DNA from: Lycocorax pyrrhopterus obiensis
Lineage: Eukaryota > Chordata > Aves > Passeriformes > Paradisaeidae
DNA length: 64,000 bases
Direction: 5' to 3'
NCBI GenBank assembly: GCA_014706295.1
Contig: JACSVZ010000002.1
Location: forward strand, 20,684,994-20,748,993
Shown: in pieces, positions 11,201 through 23,200 of the stretch
Layout: every line of letters begins with the position of its first letter
Position numbering within the stretch: the first letter of the stretch is position 1
Translations under genes and position numbers: made by a program
Notes under the pieces: generated by a model
What the model was told of the DNA's origin: nothing
Database searches by the model: none
What the model saw: only the letters and a program-made list of their open reading frames with translations

Positions 11201-14200
11201 GAGCTCTGCGCTGAGAAATTATAATCCAAGGATCAGAAGGCTGTGAGCTCCGGCACAAGTGGTGACCCCGACGTGATGCCAACACGCAGAGTGAGAACCG
11301 CTGTGGCAAAACACCCAGAAAAAGGGTCTTCCCAGATCTAAACCCGGGTGAGAACTGCCGCACTGGGACTATAGTGGTTCATGCTCAAAGAGGTGTGGAC
11401 TGCAGGCCACAGTGGGGGGAAGTCGCGAGACGGCTTCTCTTGGAGCTCGGGAGGCTGAGAAAAGGCTCCCAGGAAAAGAGCTCCCAACCATCACCTGAAG
11501 AGGTGAAGACCACGGTGGGGGGAGTCGTGAGACAGCTCCCTTTGAGGCCCTGGTCAAAAAACACCCAGAGGGGTCTTCCCACATCTAAACCTGGGTGAGA
11601 ACTGCCACAGTGGGACTATAGTGGCTCATGCCCAAAGAGGTGTGGGCTGCAGGCCACCGCGGGGGGAAGTCGCGAGACGGCTTCTCTTGGCGCTCGGGAG
11701 GCCGAGAAAAGGCTCCCAGAAAGAGCTCCCGACTATCACCAGAAGAGGTGAAGACCAGGGGCTGGAGGGAAAAGAGTCTGTCAACAAAGAACAGGCCATA
11801 TTTAAAGCCCTCCAGCATTTCCTCTCAAAATCTTTAAAAAAAGGAATTAAATACAAAACACCTGCAAGGGTGAGCAACCGGGAATTGAGAAAAAATTAAT
11901 TTAAAGGTCTTGAAAGGAAATGGAGTCAAAAAATATTAACTTAATTGTTGGCATCAAAGAATGTTAATTCAATTGTTATTTATTAGCCAGAAAATATTAA
12001 TTTAATTGTTATTAAAAAAGATTTAAAAATATATTAGATATAGTTTGGCTAGTGCAAAACAAAAAGGGGGAATTGTTGTATAATGTATTTAAACCCTGTT
12101 GGTATGCACTAGCCAAACTCTCACTCAAGACCAGGATCCACACACCAGGATCCAGTTAGACCAGGATCCACACATCAGGATCCAATTATTGGCTCATTAA
12201 CCTCCCACAAACAGCTGTGGCTGCAGGGCGGGCATTAGCCCTATAAATCAAGCCCTGGGAGGAGCCAAAGGTCGAGAGCTGCTGAGCTGCTTGTTCCTGG
12301 TTGCTGTGTGCTGCATGTGCTGGAGCTCTGCACTGAGAAATTATAATCCAAGGATCAGAAGGCTGCGAGCTCCGGCACAGATATAATCCTTGTCTTAAAG
12401 AATTTTACAGTTTGAGGATCTGCTGTCTTCCTGAGAGCAAGATATAGAATAAAAACATGCTGATAAATATGCCACATGGTCTTAATCTACTGTGGATTTA
12501 TTAAAGTACAGATGGTGTACTTCCTGAGTTCCTAGAATTACCATAGGAAGTATGTGGTCCTCAAGCTGTTCATATATGATTTTAAAAAACTCTGTTTTTC
12601 AGATTTGGTCCAATGAGATTGGCTTTGAGAACATCTAAGCCCTAAGGAAAATGCAGCTGAAATTTCACTGTCTCATCAGTTTTATGAGTTCAAGCCAACA
12701 GAATGTTTCTACTTCGAGTTCTCATTTGGCTTAATAGTTAATGAAATTAGTTGAATGTAGCCTGATATCTGCGTTGTTAGGCACGTTATCTGATTTCATT
12801 GCAGAAGTTGTAGTGCTGCTCTAAGTAGTGAACAAAGACTGTCATCCACTAGGTCAGGTAAATTCATTTAGTAATAAATGTTGCCTTGCACAATTGTCTG
12901 AAATGAGCAGAAATTTAATCTGAGTCTGATGTCTGCACAACTTTGCCATGAATACTGCAGTAGAAGTCTGGACTGCCTCTTGCACACCCATTTTTACCTA
13001 AATGCAAAAAGATTTCACTCATGTGAAGCAGAGGCCACTCTGACAGTGAAACAGAAATTCAGAAATTTAACTTTTAATGGAATGAGTCATTGTTTTACAT
13101 CTCTTGCAAAGTTGTTTTAATTTTGTACCTTTTGCACCATATAAAGAGCATTGAGTAAATTTTATGTGTAAAAAGCCACAGTAGAAGCATTTTGGTGATC
13201 TATCATGTGCCTGCACTATGTGAATAAACAATTTAGATTACAACTCCTGTCTGGTTTTCTGCTCAGTTGTGCCATTTTCACCAATCTTTGCATGGGTTAT
13301 GGAAAGGGAGGGAAAGACTCTTTGTTCCTTTTTTTTTTCTGTGATGGCTGTAAAAGTGATTGTGAGGATTTAATGACAGAACAGGGATTTATTTTATTCT
13401 TTCTTTTTTCTCTGACTTCCTCCTTTTTGAATTTTTCAGGTCTTGAAAATGAGTGCATAAAAAACAATTACATATTAAAAAATGAGGCAACTTGCTTGCA
13501 TTGATCTTATGAATTTAAAAGGACTAAAAGTCTGTGGAGTAAAGCTTGTGTTTGAGAGGATATTTATTCATTGCCCCCCAGATCTCAGGACATAAATTAA
13601 TAGGAAGCTGTAAGGACCTTGTAATGATTGTCTGCACAGAGTTGTGAAAGAATGTTGGTGTTCTGCCACTGCCTGCAAACGCATCTCTCAGGGAGCTGAT
13701 CAAACCTAACTGCCTGCCCTGACTTGGTCATCCTGGCAGCCTTCACATGTTAGAGAAGGTCTCTTCTGGCCAGCTGTGGCTCAGAAGGGCTGGGGTCACT
13801 TCTCAAATCAGCATCCAACATCTTAGGTTTTAGTTATATTGAAAGGCTTATTTGCAGCAGTACCATGCACTTGGCTTATATCAATAGTTCCTTTTTTTTT
13901 TCCTTTTATTTAAGATGCTGTTTAGGCAGCTAAACTTTTGCCTGTAGCCATTTCTCTTATTTCAAGCTGCAGCAGAATCATTTGAGGTTACTGAGCTAAA
14001 GAAGCAAGAGAGAGGAAGCATGATTTAGTACTAACTAAATTTGTTTGAGAACTGGAAAGGGCCTACCCAGTTGTTCTGCATAGACAGAACCATTCAGACC
14101 AAGCTGCAATAAACCTGTGTACCAAAATTTTGTAGGTAGAATATTTGCTAGCACTTGCTATGTGAGATCTGCAGAGTTTTTAGCTCTGAACTGTGTGCTC

Positions 14201-17200
14201 TGAGAGCCTTCTGCTATTTGTATGTCACTCCTTGAGAAAAAATGAGATAAAGAGCTGTATGCAAAGGCAGCCAAGGAGCTCTCAGTGGGCAGTGCCAGTT
14301 GTTACGATCTATTGAAGTCACTGCAGAACGGAAAGGGTAGAGGTTTATGTTGTGTTGTCTTACCATTGTCTTCTACAAGGGGCATACAGACTGGATGCTT
14401 CCTTAGGGGCACTGAAGAATTTCTTGGTGGTGGGAAGAAAGGAAGAGGGCTGTTCTCTCTCCTCTGTAGCCTACATCCTGTGGGAATTGCTGCTATGGGT
14501 GACTGAGTCTCTAGAAAATTCATGGACAATGGGAAGAAAAAGGTGGTTCTTTCTTTTTCCTTGCCTGTCAGCTATGACCATGACAGTCAGTTCAGTAGCA
14601 AAATAAACAAGCATTTATTCTTCTCTTTCTTCTTCAGTCAGTCTTCTCATCTGAAGTGTTTAAGAAGAGGAAGCTCAGGAGGGACCCTACTGATAGCTGA
14701 AGGGAGGATGCAAGGAGGATGGAGCCAAGTTCTTAGTGGTGCTCAGTGGTACAACAGAGGCAGTGGGCACCAGCTGAAACACAGCAGGTTCCCTCTGACC
14801 ATCAGGCAACACTTTTATTGTGAGAGTGACTGAGCACTGACACAGGCTGCCCAGGGAGGTTGTGGAGTCTCCATGCTTGGAGATATTCAAAAGCCTTCTG
14901 GACACAGTCCCTGATGACCCTCTCTAGGTGACCCTGCCTGAGCAGGGAGTTTGGACCAGATGACATCTAGAGATGCCTTCCAACCTCAGCCACTCTGTAA
15001 TTCTGTGGGTTGAAATGGCATCTTTCCCAAGTAAGGTCTTCAGAATGAGTTTGTCAGAAATCTTGTTGGAAAGGGATCTCGTCTCCATGTTGCAGCAGGT
15101 GAAGGCGATGGAGTTTTGGTCCTTGTCAGTAAAAGCAGTGGTGGTTCAGAAGCTGTGTGCAAAGCAGGAAGACCCTTTCTCTTCGTGTATCAGTGCCTCT
15201 GTACAGAGATTTATCAGTTGTTCTTTAAGAACAGCACACAGCATGTCTGTCTTCTGTGTTTCTACTTCTGGTTTGGACAAATAGGCTGCAATGTCCAAGG
15301 GCTCTGTGCGTAGTGAATCAGTGGAAAGAAGCAAAAAGGAGGGGGAGGTGGCAGGGAGGAAGATGGTGAGGGGCAGAGAAAATAAAAATGCCAGAGGACA
15401 AATCTTTATGATAAATGGCAATCCACACAGTGGACGGCTGATGGTAGAAGAGGGCGATTGTATGAGATTGGATAGGTCTAGATACAGGATGAACTGAGGT
15501 GAATGGAATAAGACCTTGGCATCTCAGTCGTTTACTAATTTACATCTCAGTCTTCTACCAGGGCTGCCCAGAGCAAGAGGACCACACAGGAGTTTTGTGA
15601 AAATAAGACAGGAATTAAAGATCACTATCTGGCACTTGCCTTGGTTCCTTTTACAAATATTTATTCTTGCTCTGTAAATAAAGAATAAACAAGGCAGGAA
15701 GTATTATGCTTGAGTCAGTAAGTTAAGGTCGAAATACAAAGATCCACTTCACCTGTGGTGTTTCCTGTATTTATTATATTCGGTCTGAATATTGCATTTC
15801 ATCAACGATTTTAGGAAATCACATCTGCTAAATATTTTACTAGTGAATATTTTAAATATCTTCAAAACATTATGTTCAAGAGGCTTTCCATTTAATTTAT
15901 TTTTTTAAATTACATTTGCTGATTACAGTGTAAAGTGGAAAATATAATTCAGACTATGAAATAGGGTTATTTTAAAGAATCGAATATTTTATAGTCCCTA
16001 GCAGCAAACTCTCCTTTAATAATAGGAGCTTCACAATAGAAGTCAGTAAGATTTGTTTGGCAATGTTTTCAGCTAAATCAACGGTTATTAATCTTATTGT
16101 CATAGCAAAGTAAATGTGACAACATTGGTAGAATATGTTCTCTCTTTTAATGATTATTGCTTTTTGTCCTCCTGCTCTCTTTTAACAGAACAACTCTTAA
16201 TAAAAATGGAATTTACCAGTCTGAACAGGCTTCAAAATGTAAGGCAATTCAGGACAACATTTTGTCATCATCTATCAAGAAGAAAAGGTAGGTGTTTGCT
16301 GTCCTTTCTGCTTTGTTTGTTTTAAATAGAAGGGTAAAAGACTGTCCTTTTTTACATAATTCTTGGTATATTAACATGGAGCTATGCAACAGAAAACTGA
16401 ATTTTTTCAACCAATGTTTGCTGCATTTTTTCTTTTACAAGGATAAGATTTATTCCAGGTTGTGTTTTAACTTTTTTATTTTCACAATACAAGATTTCTT
16501 GTCAGTTACCAACATTTCATTCCAAGTTATTCACAAAAATATTGAGTAGAAATGTGAGGTATAATTTCATTCTTGAGTGTTTTTTCCCTGACTGGTGAAA
16601 ACTCCTCCTTGTTATGAGCAACTTTGGTTAATGATTCTGTTCAGCATATTAACTAGAGTAAGTATGGAAATGCACTAGTATAAAGACTTGCTGGTTAGTT
16701 GCATGAATTATGATAACTAGTCCACAGGAAACTAACAGTCCAATTTTAGACACATTGAAAAAAACCCCACCCCAAATTAATTTAGGGTTTCAACTTGCTG
16801 TTCTGTATTTTTCTGACATGGAGAAAAATCGAAGTTTGATATCAGCCCTGCTCAAATTCCTTGTCACTTTCTAAAGTGAAAAGGGGGATAAGCAGCCCAT
16901 TGTTTTTGACATGTAACATTTTTCCTGTGTGGATGCACCAACAAATAAAAGGATACACCAATAAATAAAACATTGTAAGAAAGAAAGGCTTCCCATTAGG
17001 ACTGAATTGCAGCTTAAAGTGGATGGTGCCATGGTGTCTTTAAAACTGGGAGCTTCCCTCCCCACTCCCATCCATTTGGGAAGAGGAATGGAATGAGAAA
17101 CAAAAGGTGAGCTAAAAAATAATTATATGCCTTTCCCTATTCAAAGTACTGGAGAAATCAAATTTTTCCTTTAGGCCAAAACAACATGAAATGATGATTT

Positions 17201-20200
17201 GAAAACTTACTCTGTCTTTTCTGCCCCCTTCTCACTTTCTTATTGCATTTAAAGATCTTTCACCTCTTTAAGTCATCGTATTTCCAGCATTTTGTCTTTG
17301 CTCTTATTATTACTTATTTATTTATTTCTTCTCCCCCCCCTCCTTCTTTACAACCTCTTCTCCCATTATTATTCCACCTGTTTCAGTAACACTATCATTG
17401 AAGTTTTTATTCTTTTGAAAGGTGGTAGACCACTATGTTACTGATGCACTGATAGTGAGAGCTGAGACATAGACTGGCAAAGGTCAAAGAATGCAGCTGA
17501 CTGAAAACTTGAGTGATTAACACCAGGAGAAGGAAAAGCAGTCACTGTATTGCCTTCTAAATCCACTGACAGCAATGTAAATGCTGTTGTTTATCCCACA
17601 CATTGCAAAGTTGTACAGTCTTTGGAGCTCTTCCTATTGAGAACATTTTGGAGCTGAGATTATAGGAGAAACTTTAAAAAGTACAAGACCTTTATTCTGT
17701 GGTTAAAGAGAAAGGGACTGCACCATTTAATGAGACAGAAGATGAGTTGGGCAGGTAGGAAGAGAAACAGATTCTTGGAACACAGGAGCAAGGGATTGCT
17801 TTTTGCCGTGAATATTGCAGCTGTTGCCCTTCACTGAGAGGACCTGCAGGGATTTTGTTGCTTTTCCAAGGTGTGACCCATGGGCATGGTATATAAATGC
17901 TTTATATTGCCGTTCTTGACTTGCAGGGACATTCTGGACACTCTTGCCTCTTAAGTTGGAAGAAAGAGAAAAAAAATTACTAGTTTAAATCTTGTCAAAT
18001 GATTTGATAGTAAGAAATGCTATGTAAGTGGGAAGTTATTATTATAGTAAGTATGTGCTGGTGGTGACAAAGAGCCTGAAATGCTGAGTTTTGTTAGCAG
18101 TTTTCCATTTTTATTCTAGAGCAAGCCCTGTATACACTCTCCTGAGGGCTTATAAAACTGATATTTGTTTTGGTAGTATTAAAGTGTCCAAAGGCAAAAC
18201 AGATCCTCCCCTTATTTTGCATTTCCTGCCATTGTTTTTCTTTTTATTTGTTTCTTTCTTGACCATAAACTGCCAAGTAGAAGTGTATCCTTTTTTCACT
18301 CCTGCTGCTCAATTTTCCTTCTAGTTCAAACACCTTTTTTACAAGTTGGTATTTAGGTTTAGCAAATAACCAGTGTGACTGCATATGTCTGTTCTGACAT
18401 TTTACCTGTTGTCTCCATACTACCTCAACACTTCTGTCCTTGCTGTTGTCCTTTAGATATCTGCCAAAAATCAGAAGATACTAATACTTTGTCAGTGCCT
18501 TTAATGTGCATAGTAATTCCACCTTAGTCACTGCAGTTAACATAGAAGGTCACTGCCTACCTGACAAATACTGTAGGAAAAAAAAAGCCTTCCAGGTGTT
18601 ATTTGTCAGTCAGGCTCATATAGTATAAGTGAGTTTCCTAGGACAGCAAATTATTATAATGGTTGTGGTGCAGGTGGCAGACAAAAACAGGACAAAACAA
18701 AACATGTTCTATTCATTCACTCTTCTCAGCACTGTCATTATTATGTTGTCCAAGTATTTTTATAGATCGATTTACCTGTGCTTTTTTAATCTTAATAATA
18801 AAACCCTTTTATCATCAGTGAATATGTGCTGTAGGCTCCTGGGTGTCAGTGGAAATATATGTAGTGTCCCAGCTCTTTAAAATGGAACAGTGGAGAAGAC
18901 GTCTGGGTTATAGCAGAGTCATGAAATGATTCCCTGATAATCTGAACTGATTCCTTTGGAGAAGTGAGTCCCAAAGCCTCCTTTAATGCAGGAAATGCTA
19001 AAACTGGCTTTCTGAGAGGGAAAAAAAAGCTTTCTGGGCTGTAAACCCAGCTGCAGCAAATCCCAGAGCTTCATGTTGAGTCTTTAAAAAATTGTCTATT
19101 GGAATACTGTCTGTAATCAAGTGGAGTTCATTTCGTAGAAACCTTTCATTGGGGTGGGCAGATGCCTTGCAGAGCTGCCACAGTTGGGAGCTCCTGTCCC
19201 TCAGGACAGCGTGCTGGGATGTCTCTGCTGCCTGCGGCACTGTGCCAGCTGGCAAAGACGAGTTCTGACAGTCCGGAGTGTCTTTGAAAGTCAAAAGAGG
19301 AGCTAAACTGGGTGCATAGGGTGAGCAGAGGTGGTGTTGTGACTTGTGAAGACCTGGAAATGGTGCTTTTCTGTGTGAGCTGGTGAGCTTGGATACCTCT
19401 GAGCAAGAGCAGTTCGATCCAGTAGAGACAGCAGTGAAAAGGCTGCAGTGTTCTTGCTTTGTAACTGGTGTTTTTACCCTAAGTGCATTTTCCATTGCAC
19501 GTATTAGAAGGTCCTTACAGTTTCTGACAGTGAGTCCCTGTTTCCTATGAGGCCTCAGAACTAGCACTATGGTTGATGCTTTCATTCTTCTCCTTACCAA
19601 ATGTTTCCCTGTAACTTGCTAGTAACTTGTCAGTCCACACAATTTCTTTCTGAATCAATGGTAATTTTTCTTTTCATTTCTGACTCTGATCTTCTTCTGA
19701 TCAATGTCTTTAGGCTAGAATTTGCTTTTTCTATATTTTTTTTTCTCCTGGATAATGATAGGCTAAGTAACTCTTCGTGGCCTGTTATCCTATTAATTTT
19801 TGGAATTTTTTTGTAAGTCCAAGCATCTAAGAGTGATTTCGTGTTTAGATTAAGGTACAAAACTAGATGAGTTATTCAACATCAGAATAGGCTGTTTTGG
19901 TCCTGTGCTTTTATCTCATCTTCACCCCACAAGCACTCCCTGCCCTGCCCTGCACTGCTACTGACACTTGTCTGACCCCATGGTGACTCAGTTTAGGTAG
20001 CAGCTTCAGCAGGAAAGTAGTTCCATTTTCTCTGGCTGCAGTTCCAAGGCTGATAACATACCAGCAGGCAGCTGCCAAAATAGGAGGGCCTTGATCCCAG
20101 TTTCTCCATTTCCATCCTTCCACTCTTTGCTTATACTGGCTGTGGGGTTAGATGAATTCTTTCTTGATCTGGTTTAACACAATGAGGAAGAAGAAAATAT

Positions 20201-23200
20201 ATATGCATATCCTTTTCCTTCTGGATTATTTTTCTGCCCTGGTAGTAAAAGTGGCCTGGGAAGGCATATGACAAGTGTAAAACCTGGCAAAAGCAAAACA
20301 GAGGTGGAGTCAGGTAGGTACCTATAGTAACACAGGGGAGAGAAATCATTTGGAGTTGGACTGGAAGGAGGAAGAATGTACTGCACCAGGTCTGATCAGC
20401 TACAGCTGCAATGAAACTAGTTTTTTTCTTTTCCTGCTTCTGCTGATTGAGTTCTCTTGAGTTGTGAAGGGCTCAATAAAATCAGTTTAGTCAGAATCGT
20501 CTAATTCCGTTCAGAGTTTGCTAGGTGTGGAGGATGAAAATTGTACGTGTTGTCACAGGTGCAAACTTGAGCCATACACCAGTTCTAATGCGGTATTCCT
20601 CTTTAAAGTATAGCTTATTCTTCCATGTGGAAATTGGACATGATTTTACTCAGGGGTAGATAAATGAGTTACCTTTAGCAATTGCAGTACTTTTATGAAG
20701 CAAACAATCTGTTTTTTCAGATGTGGAACAGAGGGAAGGAAGCTTTCAGATAATTGACCTCTGCTGCTGCAACCACCAGAGTGTTTTTATATATTGCTTT
20801 TAATCAATTCTCATGCTCCACTTAAAAACAGGTGACATTTCTTGCCATCCCAACTCCTGTAAAACTGTTCAAAACAGACACTTAAAAGTTCCAGCTTAAA
20901 TAAACTCACGATCATTTGGGTCAACACTAAGATATTTTTGGTAAAATAATGTGAGTTGGGTCTTGTATGGAGACTTGAGTCCCATAGAATTTTAGTCATG
21001 GCATCCATACCATCTTTTCTTCCTATTCCCCCAGTTATTACAAGTCAGGTATTGTTTTTTTAAATCCTGTTTTATGATCTAGGCACAAATGGGAGAAGTA
21101 GTAACATCAAACTTGAAAGGAAAAAATGTCTCCATTCTTTTGACTTGGATGTTACAAAGTATTTCACTTATGAACAAATTAAATCTCTTGAACATATTTT
21201 CAAGAGCAGAGAGCTCTTTGGTTATATGTAGCAATGTAACCAAAGTTCTGTTTCATGCAAAGCAGCAGATTGTTTGGGGTTTTTTTAGAGACAATTTAAA
21301 GGAAAACTTAAATCTGTAAATATTGGTCTATGGTCTTTAGATGATTGAGCTTTGGGGACGCTATAAAGTGAATGAAACAAAAAGCATAAGAAGTGTTGTG
21401 CTTCATCCTGGCCTGCTAGAGCCACTTTTCAAAACATTTTTAAAGTTTAAGCCACCAAGTATAAGAGAATTATTTGTATTATTTTGGACTTCTGCACTTG
21501 ATATGATTTCTAATGACTTCGAGACATTTATGGTCAATTATGTAAGTTTGAAACAAGTGTACTTTTGAAAGTTTCTGAAGTTCATTAGGACATCAGTACT
21601 AAGAAGAGATGTTTAATAGGTCACACTAGTTAAATGAGGATAGTGCTGTTACAAATTACAAAAATAAAATGGGTCATGGAGTTCTAAAATCAATCTATTA
21701 TACATGCACCATGCACATTATTATTAATACATGCATCAGTTGAATGTTTTTAGAGACTGTTTCTAAATATACATACATATATATTCTAGTGTTTGATGTT
21801 GTTTCCTTTTTTAGATACTCAGAAGATTATTATCTTCACATAGTCACAAAACTGCAGAACTGCACCTGGGTAAGGAAACCAGAAGAGTCTACAAAATTCA
21901 GGTAATTTTCATTCTCTCATTTAGAAAAATTGTTTACCCTAGATTTTTCTAACACGGCATAAATTTAAATATTCCCTTTTAAACAGATAATTTTGTATTG
22001 CTTGTAGTAATTTCTATGAATCTTTTGATGCTGGGGCTCTTCTTGTTTGTTGGAACTTTACTGTGCAAGCTGAGTAGAATAAAAGAACTACATAAATAAT
22101 TTCACCTACCTCCAGTATAAATGAATAGTAACCAACTTAAGTAGAACGAAGTAGAATGAAATATTCCTGGCACAAACCCTACAGTATTAAAAAAGTATTG
22201 GTAGTGTTATTTTGTCCATCTGAACAGGCACTCTGATAGAAGACTGTAATGAAGCAGTGTATTCCTTACCCCAAGACTATTGCCTCTATTACGGAAGTGC
22301 CCAAGGCACTCATTAGGTTTGACACTGCATGTCATGGCCCCTGAGCATGACAGCACATGTGATTCCATCTGTCCTTGTTTGGGGTGGCACAGAAGCACAT
22401 ACTCAGTAGGGATGGTGATCTCTGAAAAGCCTAAACTCTCATTTGGAAATGCATCACACTGGTTTTAAAGAACAGCTTCACTGTGCCATCCCTGTTTTCT
22501 CCAGGGCAAAAAGCTCTCTTGAATCACGTTTTTGCATGGATCAGAATTAAAGATCGTCTCATGATTGTTAAAAATAAATAAACTGACCTATCTTCCAACT
22601 CTTTGGGGTTAACTAGCATTGAGAACTAAATATCCACACGCTCAGCACAATCCCTTTGGAGGAAGCAGTTTTGGGGTGGGGCAGGATGGGGTAAAGGGTT
22701 TTGTGCGACATAAATTGCTGTGTTCGCTGTGTATAACAACTGACTAATGGTGTTTCTCAAAGCTGAGGTAGGAGTATACATGGAGTTAAAGTTTAAGAAA
22801 CTCTGCATTGACTCAGGCAGGCCTTAGCTGTGCACAGAGCTATCAGGCATGATAAGGAGCTGTAAAGCAGCCCATTCCATTTCAGAACGGGCAAGTGTCT
22901 TGCACAGAGTTGACAGGAGGTGAAGCTGCTCTCACCTGCTCCTCACCCTGCTACATTTAGGCTTTTTGTTTTCCATTCTGTTGTTTTTTTTAACTTCTCT
23001 TCCTTCCAAACAGACCAGCCACCACGTACCAGCTATTTGCTGCTACTTCTGCTATACTGGGTGTTTGAATCAGTGGCACAGTAGCCACTCCTTTGTCCAG
23101 CCTGACTTCATTTATTGCTTATACAGTCTCCCCCCTACTGGGCCAACTTCTACTTCCTCGAGGCCTATGGGAATCAAACATCCAAAACATCATGTAAGAC

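Larger units (their letters stand above)
10952..12379 (+). mobile_element. Non-autonomous LTR retrotransposon, tRNA-Trp primed
   Basis: A complete 1428-bp element: two 306-bp LTRs that differ at only five positions by my count, a primer binding site two bases after the 5' LTR, a purine-rich tract just before the 3' LTR, and an 816-bp interior. LTRs start TGTTG and end CACA. Flanking pentamers GATAC (10947-10951) and GATAT (12380-12384) look like a target-site duplication with one change. The interior has only small frames and nothing like gag, protease, polymerase or envelope, so it must have been copied by enzymes supplied elsewhere. The primer site is the type used by alpharetroviruses, but the LTR termini are not ALV-like. 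It sits in the same direction as ST8SIA6 in intron 2. Confidence 0.93.
5623..16188 (+). other. Intron 2 (about 10.6 kb)
   Basis: Carries the small LTR retrotransposon at 10952-12379, a + strand CR1 piece at about 14775-15007 and minor tandem duplications (7583, 8221, 10766). The remainder (for example 5700-10940, 12390-14770 and 15010-16180) shows no gene or repeat family that I recognise. Confidence 0.85.
16288..21814 (+). other. Intron 3 (about 5.5 kb)
   Basis: Holds a small tandem duplication (16931) and a 200-codon antisense ORF (18998-19600). No transposon family recognised elsewhere. Confidence 0.85.

Noticed and set aside
11374..11899. Small ORFs in the LTR element as gag or accessory genes
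   Set aside because: They run through the 247-bp repeats, differ between units and show no retroviral motifs.
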